Assembly (NCBI GenBank): GCA_937901965.1
Contig: CALGSW010000009.1
Location: 1-64,000, forward strand
Origin: an uncultured Bacteroidota bacterium
GTDB taxonomy: Bacteria > Bacteroidota > Bacteroidia > Bacteroidales > UBA932
DNA length: 64,000 nucleotides
Reading direction: 5' to 3'
Position 1 is the first letter of the stretch; every line of letters begins with the position of its first letter. The notes beneath the pieces were generated by a model, which worked only from the letters and a program-made list of their open reading frames with translations, had not been told where the DNA came from and did no database searches. This document shows positions 24,486-33,467 of this stretch, piece by piece. The position numbers and the translations under genes are program-made.

Positions 24486-26324
24486 TTATCCAAAGATAAC
24501 CATTTCACATTTACCACAGTCAAAACCCAGCCTGAACCTCCTACCTCCGTTCTCCAGATAGAGGGGCTCATCTGATTTACCTCTGTAACCCTCTGAAGGG
24601 CATCTACCCAGCTCAAATTTAATACAATATTTGCACCTCATTAATTCCACTTCAGCAGGAGGGCTAATTTCAAAAGCACTCTCAACCGATTCCGCCCCCA
24701 GCTCCCTGTATAATTCATCAGAAAGTGAATTTGATGAGTTTGCCAGATATGTAATTCGTTTGCCTTTTAAAGGCTTATTGTCTGCTTTTAACTTGTCTCT
24801 ATTCCCGCTTTTTGACACAGTCTCCATTCTTACTGCATCCATTCTCTCTGCAAGCTCTCTTCTTATCCCATTCAGAAGTGAGACCTGAAGAAATGGTATC
24901 ACATCACCATCTTTTAACTGAGCTGTAAAAAGATAGATCCCGGAACTTTTTGAGAGTTGAGCAATAATTGATTCTTTTGCTCTATCACTGTTTTTCGCCG
25001 CCTCAAAAGGGCCTTTCGTCTCAAATTCAACAACAAATCCATCCTCAGAAACAGCGTTTACTATAATAGCCCCGCAATGGGCAACAACTGTCAAGTCAAC
25101 ATCAACCAGCCTCCTGGGCATATTATTTTCAAGCTCCTTCTCAAACAATCTGTTGAAGTTCCTGTATATATTTGTTCCCGGATTTATATCCGGCTGGTCA
25201 TTTACAATTATATATCCGTTTGAGGCAACATTCACCCTTGTTCCCAGAACCTCACCTTTACTGTCTGTATAACAGATGCCGTCTCCATTTTCCAGCCTCA
25301 GAACAGATTTAAGTTCAATTCTGGCACCACCACCACGCTCCGGGAAGACACTTTTCACTGTTCCCACCAGTTCTCCCGATGCCTTGGCAATATCTCCGCT
25401 GCTCCACTTTCCCCTCTTTCCGTCAACGAAGAGATTAGTATATCCTCTGTTAAAAGTGCTTTCCGGTCTGGGGGTAAAGCCACCGTGCAGCCTTCCGGCA
25501 GATGCGCGCGAGAAGCTGTGGTCATGCTCAGTGAAGTTATCAATGAGCATTCTGTAATATCTTATCACATTTTTTATGTAAGATATGTTTTTCAGACGTC
25601 CCTCCACCTTAAATGAGGAGACACCTGCTCTGGCAAGCTGAGGTATGTACTCACCAAGGTTTAGATCCTTTAAAGAAAGAAGTGGCTTATCTTTCACAAG
25701 TACCTTCCCGTTTGAGTCAACCAGATTATATTGTGAACGGCACGCCTGAACACAGGATCCTCTGTTTGCACTCCTCCCGGTTAACCGCTCACTCATATAA
25801 CACTGCCCGCTGTATGACACACAGAGAGCCCCGTGAATAAAAGCCTCAAGCTCTGCTTTGGTACTTGCCCTTATCTCCTCAATCTGTCTGATTGAGAGCT
25901 CCCTGGCAAGAATCAACCTGCTAAAGCCAAGCTCCTCAAGTAACTTTGCCTGCTCAACAGTTCTTATGTTTGTCTGGGTTGATGCAAAGAGAGGAATCGG
26001 CGGCATATTTGCCTTAAGCAAACCAAGGTCCTGTATAATAAGGGCCGAACAGCCTGCCTCATAGGCATGGCGCGCTATCCTTTCAGCCTCTTTTATTTCA
26101 TTGTCATACAGAATAGTATTAAGTACCAGAAATACTTTTGTTCTGTACCTTGATGCATATTTCACCAGTTTTTCTATATCCTGTATAGAGTTCCCGGCAG
26201 CCTCCCTTGCACCAAATGAGGGACCGGCAATATAGAGAGAATCGGCACCGCAATCTGTTGCTGCAATGCCGATTTCCAAATTTCTGGCCGGAGCCAGCAG
26301 TTCAAGTTCTCTCCTTAATTGCAC
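24486..26324 (-). CDS. U32 family protein, RlhA-like 23S rRNA C2501 hydroxylase
   Basis: 612 residues. The U32 domain runs in the first 300 or so residues (ELLAPARNLEIGIAATDCG, the signature family Cys stretch GSCVQACRSQY and FKVEGRLKNISYIKNV). A C-terminal DUF3656-type extension ends in a CKYCIKFELGRC / CGKCEMV cysteine pair. This layout matches RlhA, which makes 5-hydroxycytidine at 23S rRNA position 2501 in E. coli using prephenate and an iron-sulphur cluster. Peptidase is a historical name only. It overlaps the TPR gene by 10 nt. Confidence 0.8.
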   Translation of the reverse strand: MQLRRELELLAPARNLEIGIAATDCGADSLYIAGPSFGAREAAGNSIQDIEKLVKYASRYRTKVFLVLNTILYDNEIKEAERIARHAYEAGCSALIIQDLGLLKANMPPIPLFASTQTNIRTVEQAKLLEELGFSRLILARELSIRQIEEIRASTKAELEAFIHGALCVSYSGQCYMSERLTGRSANRGSCVQACRSQYNLVDSNGKVLVKDKPLLSLKDLNLGEYIPQLARAGVSSFKVEGRLKNISYIKNVIRYYRMLIDNFTEHDHSFSRASAGRLHGGFTPRPESTFNRGYTNLFVDGKRGKWSSGDIAKASGELVGTVKSVFPERGGGARIELKSVLRLENGDGICYTDSKGEVLGTRVNVASNGYIIVNDQPDINPGTNIYRNFNRLFEKELENNMPRRLVDVDLTVVAHCGAIIVNAVSEDGFVVEFETKGPFEAAKNSDRAKESIIAQLSKSSGIYLFTAQLKDGDVIPFLQVSLLNGIRRELAERMDAVRMETVSKSGNRDKLKADNKPLKGKRITYLANSSNSLSDELYRELGAESVESAFEISPPAEVELMRCKYCIKFELGRCPSEGYRGKSDEPLYLENGGRRFRLGFDCGKCEMVIFG

Positions 26325-27265
26325 TTAAGTTGTGTTTTCACCTTATATTCAGCAATCTGTTTGTAGGTAGGATCTGTAAGTATCTGCTTGTAATAACCGC
26401 AAGCCTTTGCATTGTTTCCCTTACCTTCATAAGCTGTTGCCAAATTATAAAGTGTTGATGATTTATCTTTTGCATTAGTATCCATTGCGTAGTATTTCTC
26501 AAGGGCAGAGATTGCATCATCAAATTTTTTCAGTTGATTTGCAGAGAGGCCCAATATCTTGAGAGATTGTCCACTTTCATTATAATCATTGGATTTTTGT
26601 GCATTTTCAAATGAACCTGCCCAGTTTTTAGCGCCAAGCATAGCTGCTGCTTTCTTCAGGTATATCACTGAAAGTTGTCTAGATGCGTTATCCTTCTCTC
26701 CAAGTTCCAAAGCCTTTTCAAAAGCAGCTACAGCCTCAGCCTCTTTATTGAGGCGGCTTTGTGCCATTCCTATTCTAAGATAAGCTGTTCCGTTCTCAGG
26801 ATCTGCCTTAATCACTCTATTGTACTCAACAACAGCTTCTGCAAACTTGCCTTCATTAAGAAGATCGTTTGCATCTGCCATCAATACCTGAGGAAGGAGA
26901 TCGGTAGCCTCGGTTACAACGTCTGCCACCGCATAGCTTTTGCCAGTCTCAATTGCTTTCTTAAGCTGAATAACAGCATTGTCAATATCCTTTGCTGCAG
27001 CAAGCTCTTTCCCGTATCTCAGGTGAATCTGAGGAATTATGCTCTTTGCCTCTGCCATAAGAGTTTGTCCCTCTTCACCCAGTCCCTCAAGCATTTTAAG
27101 CGCTTTGTTGAAGTTTTCAATAGCAGAGACGTAGTTGCCATCATTCAAAGATGTTGCGGCTGCATTATAAGTTTCAGTTGCGGCTGCAAGGTCTTGTGCC
27201 TGTAAGTTAACGGCAGACAACAGTGCCACTGCACAAATTGCCAAAAATGTCTTGAATTTTTTCAT
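26315..27265 (-). CDS. Exported tetratricopeptide-repeat protein
   Basis: 316 residues with a cleavable signal peptide (MKKFKTFLAICAVALLSAVNLQAQ) and at least four TPR-like helix pairs (NGTAYLRIGMAQSRLNKEAE; SSTLYNLATAYEGKGNNAKA). Probably a periplasmic scaffold; partner unknown. It is the first gene of a six-gene minus-strand operon running to trmB, with a -7 box at 27294-27301. Confidence 0.75.
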   Translation of the reverse strand: MKKFKTFLAICAVALLSAVNLQAQDLAAATETYNAAATSLNDGNYVSAIENFNKALKMLEGLGEEGQTLMAEAKSIIPQIHLRYGKELAAAKDIDNAVIQLKKAIETGKSYAVADVVTEATDLLPQVLMADANDLLNEGKFAEAVVEYNRVIKADPENGTAYLRIGMAQSRLNKEAEAVAAFEKALELGEKDNASRQLSVIYLKKAAAMLGAKNWAGSFENAQKSNDYNESGQSLKILGLSANQLKKFDDAISALEKYYAMDTNAKDKSSTLYNLATAYEGKGNNAKACGYYKQILTDPTYKQIAEYKVKTQLKCN

Positions 27266-27293
27266 CAGTATCTGTTTTTATTTACGATTCTCG

Positions 27294-27301
27294 CAAAAAT
27301 A
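27294..27301 (-). promoter_or_regulatory. -7 box TATTTTTG for the TPR-to-trmB operon
   Basis: A minus-strand exact box 28 nt before the ATG at 27265, divergent with the plus-strand box at 27334-27341. Confidence 0.5.
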
Positions 27302-27333
27302 AAAAAATCTCAGAAACGATGCAAAATATTGGA

Positions 27334-27341
27334 TATATTTG
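27334..27341 (+). promoter_or_regulatory. -7 box TATATTTG for the M16 protease gene
   Basis: An exact box 32 nt before the ATG at 27374. It supports that ATG over the in-frame upstream start at 27329, which would lie 5' of the box. Confidence 0.55.
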
Positions 27342-27373
27342 TAATTGCTTATTTTAAAATAAATCAACTGCAA

Positions 27374-30190
27374 ATGAAACGATTTTTTTCAACAATGGCG
27401 GTACTGGCCATTGCCATATCGGCAATAGCTCAAATGCCTCCAAAACTTCCACTCGATGCAAAGGTGCGTTCGGGTGTACTTGAAAACGGACTTACTTATT
27501 TTGTAGTCCAGAATAGCGAACCAAAAGGACAGGCAGAGTTTTATATTGCCCAGAAAGTGGGCTCAATCCTTGAGGAGGAAAACCAGAGAGGTCTTGCACA
27601 CTTCCTGGAACATATGGCATTTAACGGCACTGAGAATTTCCCCGGAAACGGAGTTATCTCATATCTGGAGACCATAGGTGTGAAGTTTGGAGCAAACCTT
27701 AACGCCTATACATCATTTGACCAGACTGTTTACAATATTTCAAACGTACCCGTTAAAAGGCAGGGTATTATTGACTCATGTCTGCTTATCCTGAGAGACT
27801 GGTCATGTGCCATATCACTCACTGACAAGGATATTGACGAGGAGAGAGGAGTTATTAGAGAGGAGTTTCGTACAAGCAGCAGTGCATTTCTCAGAATGTA
27901 TGAGAAGGTTTTCCCTGAGATTATGCCTGATAGCAGATACGCATACAGATTACCTATAGGACTTATTGATGTCATCAACAATTTCACATATGAAGATCTC
28001 AGATCCTACTACAAAAAATGGTATCGCCCGGACAATCAGGGAATTATTGTAGTAGGTGATATTGACCCTGTTGCTATAGAGAATCAGATTAAATCAATGT
28101 TTGGGGCTATTCCTAAACATGCAAACCCTGCTGAGAGAATTCAGCTTCCTGTTCCTGACACAAAAGAGCCTGTTATAGGTATTGCCTCAGATCCAGAAGC
28201 AAGCACAACAGACCTTATGCTCATGTACAAGCATGACATTGTTCCTGTTGAGGCAAAAGGAACTGCAATAGGCCTTGTTATGGAGTATATGAATGATGTT
28301 GTCTCAAATATGCTTTCAGCAAGACTAAATGAAATAGCACAGAAGCCGGAGGCACCATTCACTTCTGCTTACGGAGATTTTGGAGGATTTATTATTGCAC
28401 AGACAAAGGATGCTCTCAGTCTGAGCGCTAATGTGAAAGAGGGTAAAGTTGCCGAGGCACTTAAGGTTCTCACCAATGAGGCTGAGAGAGTAAGAAGGCA
28501 TGGATTCACAGCTTCTGAGTATGAGCGTGCTAAAGCAACATACATGAGCAAGCTTGAACAGACATACAACGACAGGGCAAAACAGAAGAACAGCTACTAT
28601 GTAAGCCAGATTCTGAACCACTTCCTTACCGGTTTGGCTTATCCGGGAATTGAGACTCTCTATACAATGATGCAGCAAATTACCCCTAACGTACCTGTTG
28701 AGCAAATCAATCAGTATGCCAAGAGCCTCCCAAGGGATGAGAACGTTGCTATTGCCCTGCTTATGCCTGATAAAGAAGGACTTGCAAAACCATCAAAAGA
28801 GGATATACTTACAGCGTTTACATCTGCAAAAGCAGAAGAGGTAACTGCATACCAGGAGACAGTGTCAAACGAACCGCTTGTTCCTGTAGCTCCTGCCGCA
28901 GGAAAGGTTCTGTCAGAACTTAAAGACCCAATGAGCAGCTCTACCGTCTGGAACCTTTCAAACGGAGCAACCGTTGTTATTAAAAAGACTGATTTCAAAG
29001 AGGATCAGATACTCTTCTCAGCAACATCTAAGGGTGGTCTGTCGCTGATTGGTCTTGACAATATAGTGAACGCAAAAGATCTTACTACCGTCGCAACATC
29101 GGGAGGACTTGGCAAATATAACGTTACAGATCTTCGTAAGGTACTTGCCGGAAAGAATGTAACCCTCAAGCCAAACATCAGCATCCAGAGCGAGTCTATA
29201 AACGGTGCATCAACTCCTAAGGATCTTGAAACATTTATGCAGCTTTTGTATCTGAACTTCACAGATGTAAGAGAAGACCAGGAGGCATTTAAAGCTTATG
29301 TGGGAAGAATGAGGGCTCAGATTGAAAACGCAGAGGTACAGCCCATGGTTGCCTTCTCAGACACACTTACCAAGGTTCTCTACAACAACAACCCTTATGC
29401 AAACAGGATGACCCTTGATATGCTCGGCAAGGTGGATTATGCAAAATCACTGGAACTTTATCGCCAAAGATTTGCAAATGCATCTGACTTCGTTTTCATT
29501 TTTGTAGGAAACGTTGATGAGGCAATTCTAAAACCACTGGTTGAAAAATATGTGGCATCCTTGCCTTCAAATAAGAGCAAAAAGGAGAACTGGGCAAATA
29601 TTGGACTTACACCCGTAAAGGGCAAAGTTGTAAACCACTTTGAGAAGGAGATGCAGACTCCAAAGGCTACAGTTTATACAATATTCTCAGGCAAGTTACC
29701 TTACACTGTTGAAAATGTCATCCTTTCAAATATTACAAAACAGGTATTTGACCAGGTGTTTACCCGCACAATCCGTGAAGAGGAGGGTGGAACATATGGA
29801 GTAGGAGTGAATATGTCTGTCTCATATTACCCTGAGGATACATTTACATTCCTCTTTGGATTTGACACAGATGTTGCCCTTAGAGAGAGACTTCTCAACA
29901 GAGCACATAAGGAGATTGCCCTTGTTATGGAGAAGGGCGTAACAGCAGAGGATTTCTCTAAGATAATGGAGTATATGCAGAAGACCTATACTCAGAACCT
30001 GAGGGAGAATAACTACTGGCTAGGTGTAATATCTACCCGCTTCACCCTTGGAAAAGATATGCACACAACTTATGAGAGCGTGCTAAAGAGTATTACACCT
30101 GAGAAGGTTACAAACTTTATCAAACAAACCCTCACACAGGGTAATCAGATAGAGGTTGTAATGAACGGCAAGGCAGCTGATACTAAATAA
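27374..30190 (+). CDS. M16 family zinc metalloprotease (pitrilysin/PqqL-like), exported
   Basis: 938 residues starting at the ATG that opens a signal peptide (MKRFFSTMAVLAIAISAIAQ). The inverted zinc motif HFLEH is at about residues 76-80 within GLAHFLEHMAFNGTENFPG, and the distal zinc Glu is expected in DIDEERGVIREEF. It contains two M16 halves, the second lacking the motif, as in long single-chain M16 peptidases. Periplasmic degradation of small peptides is the probable role. Monocistronic or with the DUF3109 gene 28 nt downstream. Confidence 0.9.
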   Translation: MKRFFSTMAVLAIAISAIAQMPPKLPLDAKVRSGVLENGLTYFVVQNSEPKGQAEFYIAQKVGSILEEENQRGLAHFLEHMAFNGTENFPGNGVISYLETIGVKFGANLNAYTSFDQTVYNISNVPVKRQGIIDSCLLILRDWSCAISLTDKDIDEERGVIREEFRTSSSAFLRMYEKVFPEIMPDSRYAYRLPIGLIDVINNFTYEDLRSYYKKWYRPDNQGIIVVGDIDPVAIENQIKSMFGAIPKHANPAERIQLPVPDTKEPVIGIASDPEASTTDLMLMYKHDIVPVEAKGTAIGLVMEYMNDVVSNMLSARLNEIAQKPEAPFTSAYGDFGGFIIAQTKDALSLSANVKEGKVAEALKVLTNEAERVRRHGFTASEYERAKATYMSKLEQTYNDRAKQKNSYYVSQILNHFLTGLAYPGIETLYTMMQQITPNVPVEQINQYAKSLPRDENVAIALLMPDKEGLAKPSKEDILTAFTSAKAEEVTAYQETVSNEPLVPVAPAAGKVLSELKDPMSSSTVWNLSNGATVVIKKTDFKEDQILFSATSKGGLSLIGLDNIVNAKDLTTVATSGGLGKYNVTDLRKVLAGKNVTLKPNISIQSESINGASTPKDLETFMQLLYLNFTDVREDQEAFKAYVGRMRAQIENAEVQPMVAFSDTLTKVLYNNNPYANRMTLDMLGKVDYAKSLELYRQRFANASDFVFIFVGNVDEAILKPLVEKYVASLPSNKSKKENWANIGLTPVKGKVVNHFEKEMQTPKATVYTIFSGKLPYTVENVILSNITKQVFDQVFTRTIREEEGGTYGVGVNMSVSYYPEDTFTFLFGFDTDVALRERLLNRAHKEIALVMEKGVTAEDFSKIMEYMQKTYTQNLRENNYWLGVISTRFTLGKDMHTTYESVLKSITPEKVTNFIKQTLTQGNQIEVVMNGKAADTK

Positions 30191-30204
30191 TTATAAATAA
30201 GCAA

Positions 30205-30212
30205 CATTTTTG
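30205..30212 (+). promoter_or_regulatory. Near-consensus -7 box CATTTTTG before the DUF3109 gene
   Basis: One mismatch to TAnnTTTG, 6 nt before the ATG at 30219. It is weaker than the other boxes, and the gene could instead be read through from the protease gene. Confidence 0.35.
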
Positions 30213-30218
30213 TACCGT

Positions 30219-30806
30219 ATGACCCCTGTGATAGAGATTGGCAATTACCTTGTTTCATCAGCAATTCTCACTGAGAAATTTGCATGCGACTACCCTGTTT
30301 GCCACGGAGTATGCTGCATAATTGGTGACAGCGGTGCTCCACTTGAAAAAGGAGAGTGCGATATCATCACAAAAGAGTACGGAAATTTCAGACAACATCT
30401 CAGAACGGAAGGGATTCGCTCCATTGAGGAGCAGGGTCCCTTTGTTCTGGATAGTGACGGTGACCTTGTAACTCCGCTGATTGACGGCGAAGAGTGTGCC
30501 TACACCCAGTTTGACAGCGAAGGGAACTGTTTTTGCGGAATTGAGACCGCATATTTCAAAGGAGACTCAAAATTCCGGAAGCCGGTATCTTGCTGGCTAT
30601 ACCCCATAAGGGTCTCAAAACTTTCTAATGGAATGTTCGCTCTCAATCTTCATGAGTGGCACATATGCAAAGATGCATTCACTAAAGGTAAAAAAGAGGG
30701 GATTCCCGTTTATGTTTTTCTACGGGAACCCCTTATTTTTGCTTTTGGAGAGGATTTCTGGAACCAGCTTGAGATAGCTCATAAAGAGCTGTTTGGTTCA
30801 AAGTAA
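30219..30806 (+). CDS. DUF3109 family protein, cysteine-cluster (UPF0153-like)
   Basis: About 195 residues from the ATG at 30219. The N-terminal CDYPVCHGVCCIIGDSG and later CAYTQFDSEGNCFCGIE and SCWLYPIR give a spaced Cys set like the metal-binding YkgJ/UPF0153 proteins. The function is unknown; a zinc or iron site is likely. Bases 30698-30740, still inside the gene, form a terminator-like hairpin. The stop is 3 nt from the convergent polyprenyl synthase stop. Confidence 0.75.
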   Translation: MTPVIEIGNYLVSSAILTEKFACDYPVCHGVCCIIGDSGAPLEKGECDIITKEYGNFRQHLRTEGIRSIEEQGPFVLDSDGDLVTPLIDGEECAYTQFDSEGNCFCGIETAYFKGDSKFRKPVSCWLYPIRVSKLSNGMFALNLHEWHICKDAFTKGKKEGIPVYVFLREPLIFAFGEDFWNQLEIAHKELFGSK

Positions 30807-30809
30807 AAC

Positions 30810-31784
30810 CTAACTCTCTCTACTCCCCATATATTTTGTAAGAGCAATAAGGTGCTTTTTGTAAATATTGTCCGGCAAAACATCCAGGCAATCAAGAGCT
30901 TTATTGCACTGCTCTTCAAGAGCATATTGTGCAATCTGTTTTCCGTTATACTTTTCAACCAGCTCCAGTGCCTTTGCTGCCAGGTTTCTGTCATCCGGTC
31001 CTGCTAATCTGACTGACTCTAGCATATCCTCTCTCTCGTTTATTGTTGCCAGCTTAAGAGCAGCAATAAGAGGCAGCGTTAGTTTTTTCTCCATGATGTC
31101 TCCACCGGCAGGTTTTCCTGTATTCATCTGCGGTGCATAGTCAAATATATCATCTTTAATCTGAAAAGCCAGGCCAAGATGGTAAGCATATCTTCCCATA
31201 CCCTCAACAATTTTTTGATCTGAACTCATTGTTGATACAGCACTTTGTATTGCGGCAATGAAAAGGCTTGATGTCTTCTGGGCAATAATCCTGTAATAAT
31301 CCTCTTCTGTGGTATCAAGAGTGCCTGCCTTCTGCATCTGGAAAAGCTCCCCCTCAGAGAGCTCCTGTACAGCCTTTGTAAAATACCCCATAACATCCAT
31401 ATCCTTTTCGTTCACAATAAGGGTAAGAGCTCTGGCAAGCCAGTAGTCTCCGGTAAGAACAGAAGCTGCAGGATTAAATTTTGATTGTACAGTCTCTTTT
31501 CCTCTTCTGTATCTTGAATCATCTGCAACATCATCGTGAAGCAGTGTAGCCGTATGAATCATCTCTGATACAACAGCACAGGAGATTGTAAGTCTGTGAG
31601 GTATTCCGCAGGCCTTAGAAGCCAATATTGACAACAGAGGACGAATCTGCTTTCCCGTGCTCTCCATTAAGTAAGAGTTGATTGAATTAAGCAGGTCTGA
31701 GCTGCTTAAAAGCGTGCTTCTGAGCAGCTCTTCAAACAGAATCCACTCATGGTCAATATCTTTGCGGATAGTTTTAATATCCAT
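30810..31784 (-). CDS. Long-chain polyprenyl diphosphate synthase
   Basis: A 324-residue all-helical trans-prenyltransferase. The first aspartate-rich motif is LLHDDVADDSRYRRG (DDxxD) and the second is FQIKDDIFDY. GKQIRPLLSILASKA holds the IPP-binding residues. Small residues upstream of the first motif suggest a long product (octaprenyl-type, for quinone side chains) rather than farnesyl, but chain length is not provable by eye. It lies 39 nt after the LOG gene on the same strand. Confidence 0.88.
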   Translation of the reverse strand: MDIKTIRKDIDHEWILFEELLRSTLLSSSDLLNSINSYLMESTGKQIRPLLSILASKACGIPHRLTISCAVVSEMIHTATLLHDDVADDSRYRRGKETVQSKFNPAASVLTGDYWLARALTLIVNEKDMDVMGYFTKAVQELSEGELFQMQKAGTLDTTEEDYYRIIAQKTSSLFIAAIQSAVSTMSSDQKIVEGMGRYAYHLGLAFQIKDDIFDYAPQMNTGKPAGGDIMEKKLTLPLIAALKLATINEREDMLESVRLAGPDDRNLAAKALELVEKYNGKQIAQYALEEQCNKALDCLDVLPDNIYKKHLIALTKYMGSRES

Positions 31785-31823
31785 AATTGAGGTTTAGGTT
31801 TATGTAGTAGCAGTAATTTGAAT

Positions 31824-32405
31824 CTAACAGGGGGCATAGTGAGCGGGCTGCAGCTTGTGAGGTTTAACCCTTTCAAGCACTTCTGAGAGCTCCTCAACAC
31901 TCTTTACAACTATTAACGATTCAGACCAGTTTCTGTTCAACATCTTTTCATTAACCAGATGTTCAAACATTTTAAGCATTGGGTCAAAAAAGCCGTCCAG
32001 GTTTAGTATGACAACAGCGCCATCATACAGGCCGAGTCTTTTTAATGTGTAGGTTTCAATAAACTCTTCAATTGTCCCTATCCCTCCCGGCAGAGCAACC
32101 ACAGCGTGAGTATCCTCTCTGAGCAACTCCTTTCTCTTTGCCATAGATTCAACGAAAGTGATATCCTTAAGGTTTTCATGTTCAAACTCAACCTCTTTCA
32201 TAAAGGCCGGCATAACACCGCGGATATCGCCCTCCAATTCAATCATTCTGTCAATGATAACACCCATGAGCCCCTTTCTGCTTCCTCCGCAGATTACGGT
32301 CCAATTATGAGAAGAAGCCGCCTCAGCAAAACTGTCAGCGGCCTCAAGGTATCTCTTATCCAGAATATTGCTCGATGAGCAGTAAACACAGATTCTCTTA
32401 CCCAT
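31824..32405 (-). CDS. LOG family nucleotide 5'-monophosphate phosphoribohydrolase
   Basis: 193 residues with the two family motifs: GGSRKGLMGV and PGGIGTIEEFIE (PGGxGTxxE). Family members release the base from cytokinin or purine nucleotides; the bacterial role is probably nucleotide salvage. It follows the porin-like gene by 5 nt. Confidence 0.88.
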   Translation of the reverse strand: MGKRICVYCSSSNILDKRYLEAADSFAEAASSHNWTVICGGSRKGLMGVIIDRMIELEGDIRGVMPAFMKEVEFEHENLKDITFVESMAKRKELLREDTHAVVALPGGIGTIEEFIETYTLKRLGLYDGAVVILNLDGFFDPMLKMFEHLVNEKMLNRNWSESLIVVKSVEELSEVLERVKPHKLQPAHYAPC

Positions 32406-32410
32406 TACTT

Positions 32411-33070
32411 TTAGAACAAGAATGCAGCAGAAACCTGGAATCCCTGAAGTTTAGCGTTTTCATACTTCTGCTCCCAGGTAGTGTTGGTAGCAGACTCAAG
32501 TTTGCCCAGACCCCAGTTGTATTTAGCCATAATCTGCAGTTTCCAGATGTCAATTCCTATACCGGCACCCACTCCGTAGTTGAATCTGTTAATATCATCC
32601 CAGTCCTGATCTTCCAAATCTGCACCCTTCTGAAGTGCGAATGAAATATATGGACTGACCACTATGAACGGACGAAAAACCAGCATATCAATACCAAGTT
32701 GAAGGTTTATAGGAAGAGTCAGGTAATCCAGTTCAATCTCCATTGGCTCAAAATCTAAAACCGTAGGAGCAATCATAATGTTTGGATTTGGCCTTATTGA
32801 TTCATTATATGCACCTGCAAATGAAGTTTTAACCTTAGAGTACATCAGCTCAGGCTGAATGGCGAGTCCCAGAAGCGGAACCTTGATTTGCCATGCAACA
32901 CCAAAATGATAGCCGGTTTGAGCTTTCCATGCGTTTTCAACAGTGCCGCTCTCTGTTACGTCCTGAAGTGTGTTGAAATTCAGACCCGCTTTAATTCCGA
33001 ATCTTGATTGTGCTCCGGCAACGGAGGTTATAAACAAAAGGACTACTGCCAGAGAAAGAATCTTTTTCAT
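32411..33070 (-). CDS. Outer-membrane beta-barrel protein (porin-like, PorT-type fold)
   Basis: 219 residues with a signal peptide (MKKILSLAVVLLFITSVAGAQ) followed by alternating amphipathic strands, beginning FGIKAGLNFNTL and ending with an aromatic C-terminal strand (FQVSAAFLF). This pattern is typical of small outer-membrane barrels of Bacteroidota. No transport substrate evident. It starts 6 nt after trxA. Confidence 0.75.
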   Translation of the reverse strand: MKKILSLAVVLLFITSVAGAQSRFGIKAGLNFNTLQDVTESGTVENAWKAQTGYHFGVAWQIKVPLLGLAIQPELMYSKVKTSFAGAYNESIRPNPNIMIAPTVLDFEPMEIELDYLTLPINLQLGIDMLVFRPFIVVSPYISFALQKGADLEDQDWDDINRFNYGVGAGIGIDIWKLQIMAKYNWGLGKLESATNTTWEQKYENAKLQGFQVSAAFLF

Positions 33071-33076
33071 AATTGA

Positions 33077-33394
33077 TTAAATTAAGGAATTAATCTTTGC
33101 TATAATATTAGCCTTTGAAGTAGAACCCACGATTTTATCAACAACCTCTCCGTTTTTGAAGAACAAAAGAGTAGGGATATTGCGGATTCCATATTTTACA
33201 GGTACCTCCGAACTGTTATCAACGTCGCATTTAGCAATCACGGCTTTACCTTCGTACTCTGCAGCAAGCTCCTCAACTATAGGGGCTATTACTCTGCATG
33301 GACCACACCAAGGAGCCCAGAAGTCCACAAGTACCGGTTTGTCTGATTTGATTACAATTTCGTTGAAATTCGAATCGTTAACTGCTATTGCCAT
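33077..33394 (-). CDS. trxA: Thioredoxin
   Basis: A 105-residue cytosolic disulphide reductase with the active site WAPWCGPCR at residues 25-33 and the cis-proline loop IRNIPTLLFF. No signal peptide. It is the first gene of a group with the porin-like protein, LOG protein and polyprenyl synthase. Confidence 0.95.
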   Translation of the reverse strand: MAIAVNDSNFNEIVIKSDKPVLVDFWAPWCGPCRVIAPIVEELAAEYEGKAVIAKCDVDNSSEVPVKYGIRNIPTLLFFKNGEVVDKIVGSTSKANIIAKINSLI

Positions 33395-33467
33395 AATTAT
33401 TAATAATTTTAAATGTTATAATTTCTATTTTCAGGAGTGCTAAATTAACACCATTTTTTTAAAAAAC

